From Bacillota bacterium (GTDB taxonomy: Bacteria; Bacillota; UBA994; UBA5500): a DNA stretch of 5,762 nucleotides. This document shows positions 1 through 4,811 of the stretch, one piece after another (position 1 is the stretch's first letter; every line of letters begins with the position of its first letter). The notes beneath the pieces are model-generated. The model did not search any database and was not told the DNA's origin. It saw only the letters and a program-made list of their open reading frames with translations. A program made the translations under genes and the position numbers. The stretch is taken from assembly GCA_023436245.1 (NCBI GenBank), contig JAEZJZ010000116.1, forward strand, positions 1 to 5,762, given 5' to 3'.

Positions 1-9
1 ATTAAACAG

Positions 10-26
10 TCTCGCATGCTGCGGGG
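10..26. repeat. 17-base dispersed inverted repeat, left copy
   Basis: The sequence TCTCGCATGCTGCGGGG occurs here, and its exact reverse complement lies at 5668-5684. Looser similarity continues to the right (GGGGC followed by AGGGAACG here, AGGAAAGC in the inverted copy). About 0.001 such 17-base matches are expected by chance in a window this size, so the two copies are probably related. Both lie in intergenic DNA. The element's nature is unknown; a REP-like palindromic family is the simplest guess. Confidence 0.6.
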
Positions 27-34
27 CAGGGAAC

Positions 35-52
35 GGCTCGGCATGCCGAGCC
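35..52. repeat. 18-bp perfect palindrome before coaX
   Basis: GGCTCGGCATGCCGAGCC is a perfect palindrome and would form a GC-rich hairpin in RNA. It lacks a T-run, so it is not a standard intrinsic terminator. It lies 59 bases upstream of the coaX start, and its GCATGC centre resembles the other palindromes at the window ends. It could be an operator, the end of an upstream transcript or a REP-like element; the sequence does not decide. Confidence 0.5.
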
Positions 53-80
53 TCTACGGAACACAAACTGAACAGTCGCG

Positions 81-95
81 AAATCGGCTTGTACC
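81..95 (+). repeat. 15-base motif shared with the ECF S-component leader, copy 1
   Basis: AAATCGGCTTGTACC lies directly before the ribosome binding site of the coaX-like gene. A copy with one mismatch (AAATCAGCTTGTACC) is at 988-1002, in the leader of the transporter gene. Including the flanking GCG or GCGG, 17 of 19 aligned positions agree. A shared regulatory element is possible but unproven. Confidence 0.4.
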
Positions 96-110
96 TAGGA
101 GGGGAAATAC

Positions 111-845
111 GTGTTGTTGACCATCAACCAGGGGAATACACGCACCAAGGCTCTGCTCTTCGATCATGATCAGCAGGAATATGCTGTTGTCGACACCAGT
201 CAGGACGAGGCGCGCTTTTGTCGCTGGTTTGCCGGCTTGCCCCGACCTGATCGCATTGTCCTGTCCTCGGTCGTGCCGGAGGCGGCGGCTGCGCTTAGCC
301 GCGCAGCGACTCAAGTCTTCGGTTTACCGGTTGAACAGGTTCAGGCACGCGAGGACTTGGGCATTCGCTTCACCACCGTCGACTATCACCACCTGGGGGC
401 GGATCTTTTCGTCAATGCCGTGATCAGCCATCATCAGTACGGCGGTGATCTGCTGAACGTCGACCTAGGCAGCGCCTCAACTTTTTGTGTGATTAAGGAT
501 GGGCTCTACCTTGGCACCAGCATCGTACCCGGCATGGAGCTATCCATTCGGGCCATGATCACCGGAACTGCCTTGCTCAAGGAGTTCGAGCTGGTCAAGA
601 TGCAGCGGATTATTCATGACAACACAGTGGCCTGTCTGCAGTCGGGCATCTATTTTGGCTACTTCGAGTTGGTGCGAGGGATGATCGAGCGCATCAAGGA
701 GGAGCAAGGGCCGCTGCAGGTGGTCCTCACCGGCGGTATTGGCACATTCCTGCATGAGGAACTCGCGCCCTTCGTGGATCACTTCCGGCCTAACCTGACG
801 ATGGAAGGCCTCCGGCTGATCGCCGACCTGAAGCCAAAGCTGTAG
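111..845 (+). CDS. coaX: Divergent type III pantothenate kinase (CoaX-like)
   Basis: CoaX enzymes phosphorylate pantothenate with ATP, the first step of coenzyme A synthesis in the cytoplasm. This 244-residue protein has the family length and fold landmarks: the N-terminal phosphate loop (QGNTRTK, 7-13), GAD at 96-98, DLGSAST at 118-124, the TVACLQSGIYFGY segment (172-184), LTGGIG (206-211) and the typical NLTMEGL end (228-234). The GTG start is chosen because AGGAGGGG (97-104) lies six bases before it. Asp98 (the family's proton acceptor), Asp118 (potassium site) and Thr172 (pantothenate contact) are kept. The usual Asp6 is Asn, the Arg of GADR is Leu99, the Thr of DxGTA is Ser121, and the Asp after TTF is Cys126. 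Membership is clear; full kinase activity is not. The downstream ECF S component fits a pantothenate role. Confidence 0.85.
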   Translation: MLLTINQGNTRTKALLFDHDQQEYAVVDTSQDEARFCRWFAGLPRPDRIVLSSVVPEAAAALSRAATQVFGLPVEQVQAREDLGIRFTTVDYHHLGADLFVNAVISHHQYGGDLLNVDLGSASTFCVIKDGLYLGTSIVPGMELSIRAMITGTALLKEFELVKMQRIIHDNTVACLQSGIYFGYFELVRGMIERIKEEQGPLQVVLTGGIGTFLHEELAPFVDHFRPNLTMEGLRLIADLKPKL

Positions 846-862
846 CAACAAACACTGTTGCT
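844..862 (+). other. Small hairpin overlapping the coaX stop codon
   Basis: AGCAACA (844-850) and TGTTGCT (856-862) form a perfect 7-bp stem with a 5-base loop, starting inside the coaX TAG stop codon. No T-run follows, so strong intrinsic termination is not expected. It may stabilise the 3' end of the message or act as a weak, Rho-assisted end. Confidence 0.4.
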
Positions 863-883
863 GAACTGGGACAAGCGGGGCGG

Positions 884-912
884 TTGTCAGAGGAAAGGCC
901 TCGGTGTAAAAT
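884..912 (+). promoter_or_regulatory. Sigma-A-type promoter for the ECF S-component gene
   Basis: TTGTCA (884-889) and TAAAAT (907-912) each match the consensus at five of six positions and are 17 bases apart. Transcription should start near 919, giving a leader of about 200 bases before the start codon at 1121. This suggests the transporter gene can be transcribed separately from coaX. Confidence 0.6.
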
Positions 913-916
913 GAAG

Positions 917-1120
917 CTGCCAGTCACACGCGGGTACCAAAGCGATACGAAGTATCGCGGTCTAAATGAAGTGATGTCCGCTTGCGGAAATCAGCTTGTA
1001 CCGCAGCAACACGCAGTATTGCTGGACTCGACGACTGGCGGGAGTCAAATTTGCGTCCGGTATCCAAACCAGCTGTCTGGGAGAGGCTCTGGGTAGGAAC
1101 TGGAACGGAGGTGGAGTGAA
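917..1120 (+). ncRNA. Candidate structured cis-regulatory leader RNA
   Basis: The 5' leader of the transporter gene can fold into a closed multi-helix domain. P1 pairs 917-925 with 1033-1041 (nine pairs, one G-U). Inside it, GCGG-G-TAC (930-937) pairs with GTACCGC (998-1004) around one bulged G. That helix encloses a perfect hairpin GCGATAC/GTATCGC (942-948, 952-958, GAA loop, flanked by ACC/GGT) and a small hairpin TCCG/CGGA (977-980, 985-988). A third branch, 1005-1012 with 1016-1023, has one mismatch. A competing hairpin GACTC/GAGTC (1025-1029, 1042-1046) would hold the 3' strand of P1 in its loop. CCAG (1069-1072) can pair with CTGG at 1077-1080 or at 1100-1103. It does not match any riboswitch class I recognise. 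The pairing is seen in the sequence; the regulatory role is inferred. Confidence 0.45.
988..1002 (+). repeat. 15-base motif shared with the coaX leader, copy 2
   Basis: AAATCAGCTTGTACC differs from the motif at 81-95 by one base. Here it supplies GTACC, part of the 3' strand of the second helix in the proposed leader structure. It lies 118 bases before the transporter start codon, whereas copy 1 touches the coaX ribosome binding site, so the positions are not equivalent. Confidence 0.4.
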
Positions 1121-1666
1121 ATGAAAATGTCCACTCGGCAGATCGTCATGGCCGGCTTGCTTTCGGCGTTGACGGTCACCCTGGGGGCGACAGGGTGGGG
1201 GTTCATTCCGATCCCTACTCCTGCGGGGGCGGCCACTGTCATGCACATCCCGGTGATCTTGGCCGGGGTGCTGGAAGGGCCGTTGGTGGGAGCTTTCGTT
1301 GGCTTGTTGTTCAGTCTATTCACAGTGCAATTTGCACCACCCTGGGTCGTCATCCCATTCCGCTTGCTGATCGGACCGGTGTCCTACTTCGTCTACCGCT
1401 TCGCGCGCTGGTCAGTCGATCGGCTGAAGCTGCAGCTCCGCTGGGGTAGTCCCGTGGTTGCGGCCGGCGTGGCGGGTCTGGTCGGCAGCGCAGTGAACAC
1501 CTGCACCCTCATTTTGGCGGTCGCGTTCGGCATTTTTGACGCCGCTGCCGCTTGGGGAATTGTGCTGGCGAATGGCATCGCCGAGGCAATTCTGGCTGCG
1601 GTGCTTGTCGGAGCCCTGATCACGCCCTTGCTCCCGAGTAAGGAGCGCAGTGCCAAGATCAAGTAA
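1121..1666 (+). CDS. ECF transporter S component, probably for pantothenate
   Basis: S components are small membrane proteins that bind a vitamin and work with a shared energising module (EcfA, EcfA', EcfT). This 181-residue protein is almost wholly hydrophobic, with about six membrane segments (near 8-24, 30-50, 53-70, 76-94, 111-135 and 143-170). Family-like features are the small-residue helix AGLLSAL (11-17), likely facing EcfT; the PTPAGAATVMHIPVILAG segment (32-49) with LEGPLVGAFVGLLF after it; and GSAVNT (122-127). The ATG follows GGAGGTGG (1107-1114) by six bases; an ATG two codons later is less well placed. No ATPase or T component is nearby, so it probably uses a module encoded elsewhere. 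Pantothenate is inferred only from the adjacent coaX-like gene; another vitamin or precursor is possible. Confidence 0.8.
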   Translation: MKMSTRQIVMAGLLSALTVTLGATGWGFIPIPTPAGAATVMHIPVILAGVLEGPLVGAFVGLLFSLFTVQFAPPWVVIPFRLLIGPVSYFVYRFARWSVDRLKLQLRWGSPVVAAGVAGLVGSAVNTCTLILAVAFGIFDAAAAWGIVLANGIAEAILAAVLVGALITPLLPSKERSAKIK

Positions 1667-1702
1667 ACAGTTAAGGGGATGTTGCAGTAGCACCCCATGG
1701 AT

Positions 1703-1740
1703 AGCGCAAGAGAGACGACGGCTGTCGTCTCTCTTGCGCT
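1703..1740. terminator. 17-bp perfect hairpin in the convergent gap
   Basis: AGCGCAAGAGAGACGAC (1703-1719) and its exact reverse complement (1724-1740) flank a four-base loop, making a very stable hairpin on either strand. An outer pair, ATGGAT (1697-1702) and ATCCAT (1757-1762), extends the symmetry across a 16-base one-sided insertion. Neither side has a real T-run. Its place between convergent genes fits a two-way transcription barrier or message-end stabiliser, but a small mobile palindromic element is also possible. Confidence 0.5.
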
Positions 1741-1785
1741 TACGTGCACAATTGTCATCCATAGGTTGCGATGTGGCGTAAATGC

Positions 1786-1859
1786 GGGTCGCATACATGC
1801 GACCCCTACGAGGACCGGGATATGCATACGCCTTCGTAGGGGCGCCATGCATGGCGCCC
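1786..1859. repeat. Composite mirror-image palindromic repeat (REP-like)
   Basis: Two hairpin units face each other. The left is GGGTCGCAT/ATGCGACCC (1786-1794, 1797-1805); the right is a perfect 20-bp palindrome (1840-1859, GGGCGCCATG and its complement). Their inner edges are also complementary: CCCCTACGA (1803-1811) matches TCGTAGGGG (1834-1842). The 22-base centre contains the palindrome TATGCATA (1821-1828). Units with a GTAGGGGCG edge and a palindromic stem resemble REP-type intergenic repeats of GC-rich bacteria. This array could be one inverted pair of such units. Confidence 0.6.
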
Positions 1860-1866
1860 GCCTGCC

Positions 1867-1894
1867 GGCTGGCTTTTTGCGACAGCCTCTTTTT
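1867..1894 (+). terminator. Intrinsic terminator for the rightward transcript
   Basis: GGCTG-GC (1867-1873) pairs with GC (1879-1880) and CAGCC (1883-1887) around a TTTTT loop, with GA bulged. TCTTTTT (1888-1894) follows directly. This fits a rho-independent terminator for the transporter message and touches the dinB stop codon on the other strand. It would not work leftward, because no T-run follows in that direction. Confidence 0.5.
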
Positions 1895-3078
1895 CAATCC
1901 TCCTTGTCGCGTTCCTTCACCTTGGCGTAGGTGATGATCTCCTCGCCGAAGCGAGTCTTGATGCTATCCATGGCGGAAGCCAGCCTGGCCCGCCGTATCT
2001 GCTCCTGGTCATCCCCGAGCAGTGAGATCTGATGCAGGCTGCCGTGGCTCAGGTTCTGTAGTGAAACGCCAATCAGCCGGACGAGTTGCCCGTTGTAGGT
2101 TTTGCGCAGCAGTTCCCTGGCTGCCTGATAGATCTCCTTGTCCAGGTTGGTCGCTTCCTTCAAAGTGGTGTGACGGGTGAGGGTCGTGAAGTCATGATAG
2201 CGCAGTTTGAGGGCGACCGTCCGGCCGGAAAGGCCATCCTGCCGCAATCGCCTGCCAACCTTCTCGGCCAGGTGCAACAACACGGCTTCCACTTCATCCA
2301 GTTCGCCCACATCCACCGAAAAAGTGTGCTCATGCCCCATCGACTTGGCTTCTTCGCCCAGGATCACTGGGCGGTCATCGATTCCGTTAGCCAGAGCTTG
2401 CAGGTGTTCAGCCTGGGTCTTGCCGAGCGCTTTGCAGAGCAGCCCCGCATGGTAGATGGCTAGTTCACCGATCGTCTTGATGCCCAGTTCGGTCAGTCTT
2501 TCCGCGGTTTTCGGGCCAACCCCCCACAGTCTGCCGATGGGCAGCGGGTGCAGCACCTGCTTCACTTCGCCTGGTCTGATCCAGACCAACCCGTCTGGTT
2601 TCTTCAACTCCGAGGCGATCTTGGCCAGGAATTTATTCGGTGCGATGCCGGCTGACGCGGTGATCTGCACCTGCTCCACAATCGTTCGCTTCACCTTCCG
2701 CGCAATCTCATCCGGTGGACCAAACAAACGCTCGCATCCCGTCAGGTCAAGAAAGGCCTCGTCGATGGAGATTGACTCCACCAGCGGCGTGAAGCTGCGA
2801 AAGATCTGGTGCACCTGTTCCGATGCCTGCTGGTATTTGGACATCCTACCCGGCAGAAAAATCCCCTGGGGGCAACGCCGATAGGCCTCGACCAAAGGCA
2901 TTGCCGAGCGCACTCCAAAGCGCCGGGCTTCGTAAGAGCAGGTGGAGACAACCCCTCGTTCGTTCGGGCGCCCGCCGATGATCACTGGTTTGCCCTTGAG
3001 CTCCGGCCGGTCCCGTTGCTCAATGCTGGCGAAAAAGGCATCCAGATCGACATGCATGATGGTGCGATTCTCTGGCAT
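1894..3078 (-). CDS. dinB: DNA polymerase IV (DinB, Y-family translesion polymerase)
   Basis: DinB copies past damaged bases with low fidelity as part of the SOS response. The 394-residue protein is full length. Catalytic metal ligands are Asp11 in HVDLDAFF and Asp106-Glu107 in SISIDEAF; Phe16 is the likely steric gate against ribonucleotides. YEARRFGVRSAMP (49-61) is the conserved finger region, and GVGPKTAERL (186-195) is the helix-hairpin-helix of the thumb. The little-finger domain follows (about 240-345). QISLLG (350-355), ahead of the final RFGEE segment, is the likely sliding-clamp binding motif. The start is ATG at 3078, six bases after GGAGG; a TTG two codons upstream would touch the ribosome binding site. 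The gene converges with the transporter gene and diverges from the EamA gene. A LexA box covers its promoter. Confidence 0.96.
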   Translation of the reverse strand: MPENRTIMHVDLDAFFASIEQRDRPELKGKPVIIGGRPNERGVVSTCSYEARRFGVRSAMPLVEAYRRCPQGIFLPGRMSKYQQASEQVHQIFRSFTPLVESISIDEAFLDLTGCERLFGPPDEIARKVKRTIVEQVQITASAGIAPNKFLAKIASELKKPDGLVWIRPGEVKQVLHPLPIGRLWGVGPKTAERLTELGIKTIGELAIYHAGLLCKALGKTQAEHLQALANGIDDRPVILGEEAKSMGHEHTFSVDVGELDEVEAVLLHLAEKVGRRLRQDGLSGRTVALKLRYHDFTTLTRHTTLKEATNLDKEIYQAARELLRKTYNGQLVRLIGVSLQNLSHGSLHQISLLGDDQEQIRRARLASAMDSIKTRFGEEIITYAKVKERDKED

Positions 3079-3084
3079 GAGCAA

Positions 3085-3089
3085 CCTCC
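3085..3089 (-). promoter_or_regulatory. dinB ribosome binding site that fixes the start
   Basis: GGAGG on the minus strand is six bases before the ATG at 3078. The in-frame TTG at 3084 abuts it with no spacer, so it cannot be the start. Confidence 0.85.
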
Positions 3090-3097
3090 TTCTTCTT

Positions 3098-3111
3098 CGA
3101 ACGTTTGTTCT
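3098..3111 (-). promoter_or_regulatory. LexA (DinR) SOS box upstream of dinB
   Basis: On the minus strand AGAACAAACGTTCG contains GAAC-N4-GTTC, a perfect match to the core of the Gram-positive LexA box (CGAACRNRYGTTYC). It lies between the dinB -10 element and the ribosome binding site and covers the expected transcription start. LexA binding should therefore repress dinB until DNA damage. Confidence 0.88.
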
Positions 3112-3114
3112 TTC

Positions 3115-3123
3115 ATTCTATCA
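3115..3123 (-). promoter_or_regulatory. Extended -10 promoter element of dinB
   Basis: TGATAGAAT on the minus strand matches the extended -10 form TGnTATAAT at all but one position. No good -35 hexamer sits 17 bases upstream, as is common for extended -10 promoters. The predicted start near 3108 is inside the LexA box. Confidence 0.6.
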
Positions 3124-3226
3124 TGGGGCTCGATTGTCCTCCCACTGCGACAAGCGAGATTTGCGTCCTGGGACAGTCCTAGGGGTAGTCCACGAGCGCA
3201 TATACCTTAAGCGGAGGTGGACAGAA

Positions 3227-3646
3227 ATGAACAAAGCGGCCTCATGGGCTCTGCTTGCAGCCCTTTGCTACGGGATCGCTCCCATCTTTGAGAAGGCCGG
3301 ATTGCGCCAGGCGCAGCCTTTGGCGGCTGTCTTTGTGCGCGCTCTGCTGACTACAGTCTTCACCGGCTTTTGCTTACTCGGCAGCCGCGGGGGTGCCGGA
3401 TTCAGCCAATGGAGCTTCTGGACCTGGTGCGCCATCATCTTGAGCGGGGTGATTGGCGTGCTCTTAGCACAAGTGTTCTATTTCCAGGCCATGCGCATGG
3501 GAGAAGTGGGGCGAGTTGCTCCTATCGCTGGTTCCTGGCCGCTCTTTGCTGCTATTCTGGCTGCCATCTTCTTGCGTGAGCCGCTCACTTCCGGACGTGT
3601 CTTCGGCATCGCGCTTGTCTTTGTGGGCGTGCTCTTCCTGGGATAG
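3227..3646 (+). CDS. Single-domain EamA/DMT-family transporter
   Basis: This 139-residue membrane protein holds one EamA unit of the drug/metabolite transporter superfamily, with about five membrane segments (near 4-22, 32-51, 66-86, 95-115 and 122-138). Typical features are WALLAALCYGIAPIFEKAGL near the start, the loop LLAQVFYFQAMRMGEVGRVAPI (79-100) and the ending FLREPLTSGRVFGIALVFVGV (115-135). Two-domain relatives have ten segments; half-size members are known and are thought to pair, so this is probably complete rather than truncated. The ATG follows GGAGGTGG (3212-3219) by seven bases. An open frame runs upstream to 2942, but that part is the shadow of dinB. The substrate cannot be told from sequence. 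I see no convincing promoter in the gap shared with dinB. Confidence 0.85.
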   Translation: MNKAASWALLAALCYGIAPIFEKAGLRQAQPLAAVFVRALLTTVFTGFCLLGSRGGAGFSQWSFWTWCAIILSGVIGVLLAQVFYFQAMRMGEVGRVAPIAGSWPLFAAILAAIFLREPLTSGRVFGIALVFVGVLFLG

Positions 3647-3682
3647 CATCCTAGCATCCTGTTAATCCGCAATATTTGGTGG

Positions 3683-3688
3683 TACAAT
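3683..3688 (+). promoter_or_regulatory. Possible -10 element for the sua5 operon
   Basis: TACAAT matches the -10 consensus at five of six positions and lies in a locally AT-rich stretch 46 bases before the TTG start. The -35 region 17 bases upstream (TGTTAA, 3660-3665) is poor, so the call is tentative. The previous gene ends at 3646, just before it, and only a weak 7-bp hairpin (3638-3654) separates them; read-through is possible. Confidence 0.4.
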
Positions 3689-3713
3689 AAGGGATGATAT
3701 TCTGGCACGCCCC

Positions 3714-3720
3714 AAAGGAG
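3714..3720 (+). promoter_or_regulatory. sua5 ribosome binding site supporting a TTG start
   Basis: AAAGGAG is eight bases before TTG at 3729. The first in-frame ATG (3741) would be 20 bases away, too far, so the TTG start is preferred. Confidence 0.7.
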
Positions 3721-3728
3721 ACTTCACT

Positions 3729-4754
3729 TTGCTGATCAGTATGCAATCGAATGCGGAACGCGCCATCGAATTGGGTGCGGCCTATCTTCGCCAAGGCAAG
3801 TTGGTTGCCTTTCCCACCGAGACAGTCTATGGCCTCGGCGCCAACGCCTGGGATAGCGCGGCTGTTGCTCGCATCTTTCAGGCCAAGGGCCGCCCTGCGG
3901 ATAACCCGCTGATCGCACATATTTCCGACCTCGGCATGCTCCAAAGCTTGATCAGCAGCCTGCCCGAGATGGCCGAGCGCTTGATTGACACATTCTGGCC
4001 TGGCCCGCTCTCCTTGGTGTTGCCGAAAAGCTCACTAGTTCCTGACTTGGTGACAGCCGGACTGCCCACGGTTGCCGTGCGCTGGCCAAATCACCCGGTG
4101 GCACAGGCGCTGATCAGCCGCGCGGCTGTGCCGGTCGCAGCCCCCAGCGCCAATCGCTCCGGGCGTCCCAGTCCCACACTGGCGGCACATGTGCAGGACG
4201 ATCTTGGCGCGGAGGCCGACCTGATCATCGACGCCGGGATGGCCGCAGTGGGATTGGAATCAACCGTGGTCAATGTTTCCGAAGAAAGGCCTGTTCTGCT
4301 TCGTCCGGGAGCGGTCTCCCTGGAGGAGCTGCAGCGAGTAGTAGGCCCGGTGCAAGTGGCTTTGGGGGATGTCGATGGGCCGGCGCCCGCGCCTGGCATG
4401 AAGTACCGGCATTACGCCCCGGCTGCTCCTTTACACCTATTCCTCGGACAACCCCTCGGTGCCGTGGCCGCGATGGCCCGGCAGGCGCAAATCCTGTTGT
4501 CAGCCGGCCAAAGGGTAGGTATATTGACTTATGATGAATATGCTGATCATTTCGAGCAGGCGACGGTCCTTTCCTTGGGTTCATATCATCGACCGGAGGA
4601 AGCAGCACAGCGACTCTATGGTCAACTGCGCGCAGCTGACGAACAAGGATTGCAGGTGATCCTGGCGCAGGGCCCGGACTCAACTGCTGGGCTGGGATTG
4701 GCCCTGCAGAACCGGCTGGGCAAGGCATCCGGCCATCGGATTACCTGGGTATGA
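3729..4754 (+). CDS. ywlC: Threonylcarbamoyl-AMP synthase (Sua5/YwlC type)
   Basis: The enzyme makes threonylcarbamoyl-AMP from threonine, bicarbonate and ATP, the first step of t6A37 synthesis on ANN-decoding tRNAs; TsaB, TsaD and TsaE complete it. At 341 residues this is the long Sua5 form, not the short TsaC form. The YrdC-like domain (about 8-195) shows FPTETVYGLG (28-37), KGRPADNPL (53-61), WPGPLSLVL (90-98), SANRSGRPSPT (140-150) and GLESTVV (175-181). The linker with PGMKYRHYAP (222-231) leads into the C-terminal Sua5 domain, which ends in GLGLALQNRLGKASG (321-335). All signature residues look intact. The start is TTG, chosen from ribosome-site spacing. The arginine-phosphatase gene begins 57 bases downstream, the same neighbourhood as ywlC-ywlE in Bacillus, so the two are probably co-transcribed. 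Confidence 0.95.
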   Translation: MLISMQSNAERAIELGAAYLRQGKLVAFPTETVYGLGANAWDSAAVARIFQAKGRPADNPLIAHISDLGMLQSLISSLPEMAERLIDTFWPGPLSLVLPKSSLVPDLVTAGLPTVAVRWPNHPVAQALISRAAVPVAAPSANRSGRPSPTLAAHVQDDLGAEADLIIDAGMAAVGLESTVVNVSEERPVLLRPGAVSLEELQRVVGPVQVALGDVDGPAPAPGMKYRHYAPAAPLHLFLGQPLGAVAAMARQAQILLSAGQRVGILTYDEYADHFEQATVLSLGSYHRPEEAAQRLYGQLRAADEQGLQVILAQGPDSTAGLGLALQNRLGKASGHRITWV

Positions 4755-4775
4755 GCATCTGACTATCTCATCACC

Positions 4776-4792
4776 GCAACTCTGCGAGTTGC
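4776..4792 (+). other. Hairpin just ahead of the ywlE ribosome binding site
   Basis: GCAACTC (4776-4782) and GAGTTGC (4786-4792) form a perfect 7-bp stem with a TGC loop, ending four bases before GGGAGGG (4797-4803). No T-run follows. It may keep the ribosome site clear, mark a processing site between the two genes, or slow read-through. The function is not evident. Confidence 0.4.
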
Positions 4793-4796
4793 TAAT

Positions 4797-4803
4797 GGGA
4801 GGG
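4797..4803 (+). promoter_or_regulatory. ywlE ribosome binding site supporting a TTG start
   Basis: GGGAGGG lies eight bases before TTG at 4812. That start gives MRILFICTGNTCRS, placing the catalytic cysteine at residue 7 exactly as in the family. Confidence 0.8.
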
Positions 4804-4811
4804 TATCGGTT

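Noticed and set aside
884..1096. Open frame of 70 codons between coaX and the S-component gene
   Set aside because: It begins with TTG without a ribosome site, has no recognisable protein features, and overlaps the promoter and the base-paired leader. Non-coding RNA explains it better.
1393..1897. Long minus-strand open frames (151 and 161 codons) across the S-component end and the convergent gap
   Set aside because: They are antisense to the transporter gene, run through palindromic repeats and have arginine- and serine-rich, low-quality translations. They are shadows.
2942..3226. Longer N-terminus for the EamA protein
   Set aside because: The upstream part is antisense to dinB and hydrophilic. 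ATG at 3227 has a strong ribosome site and begins exactly with the first membrane helix.
3227..3646. EamA gene as a truncated pseudogene
   Set aside because: It has its own start, ribosome site, five membrane segments and a natural stop after a complete EamA unit. Half-size members of this family are normal.
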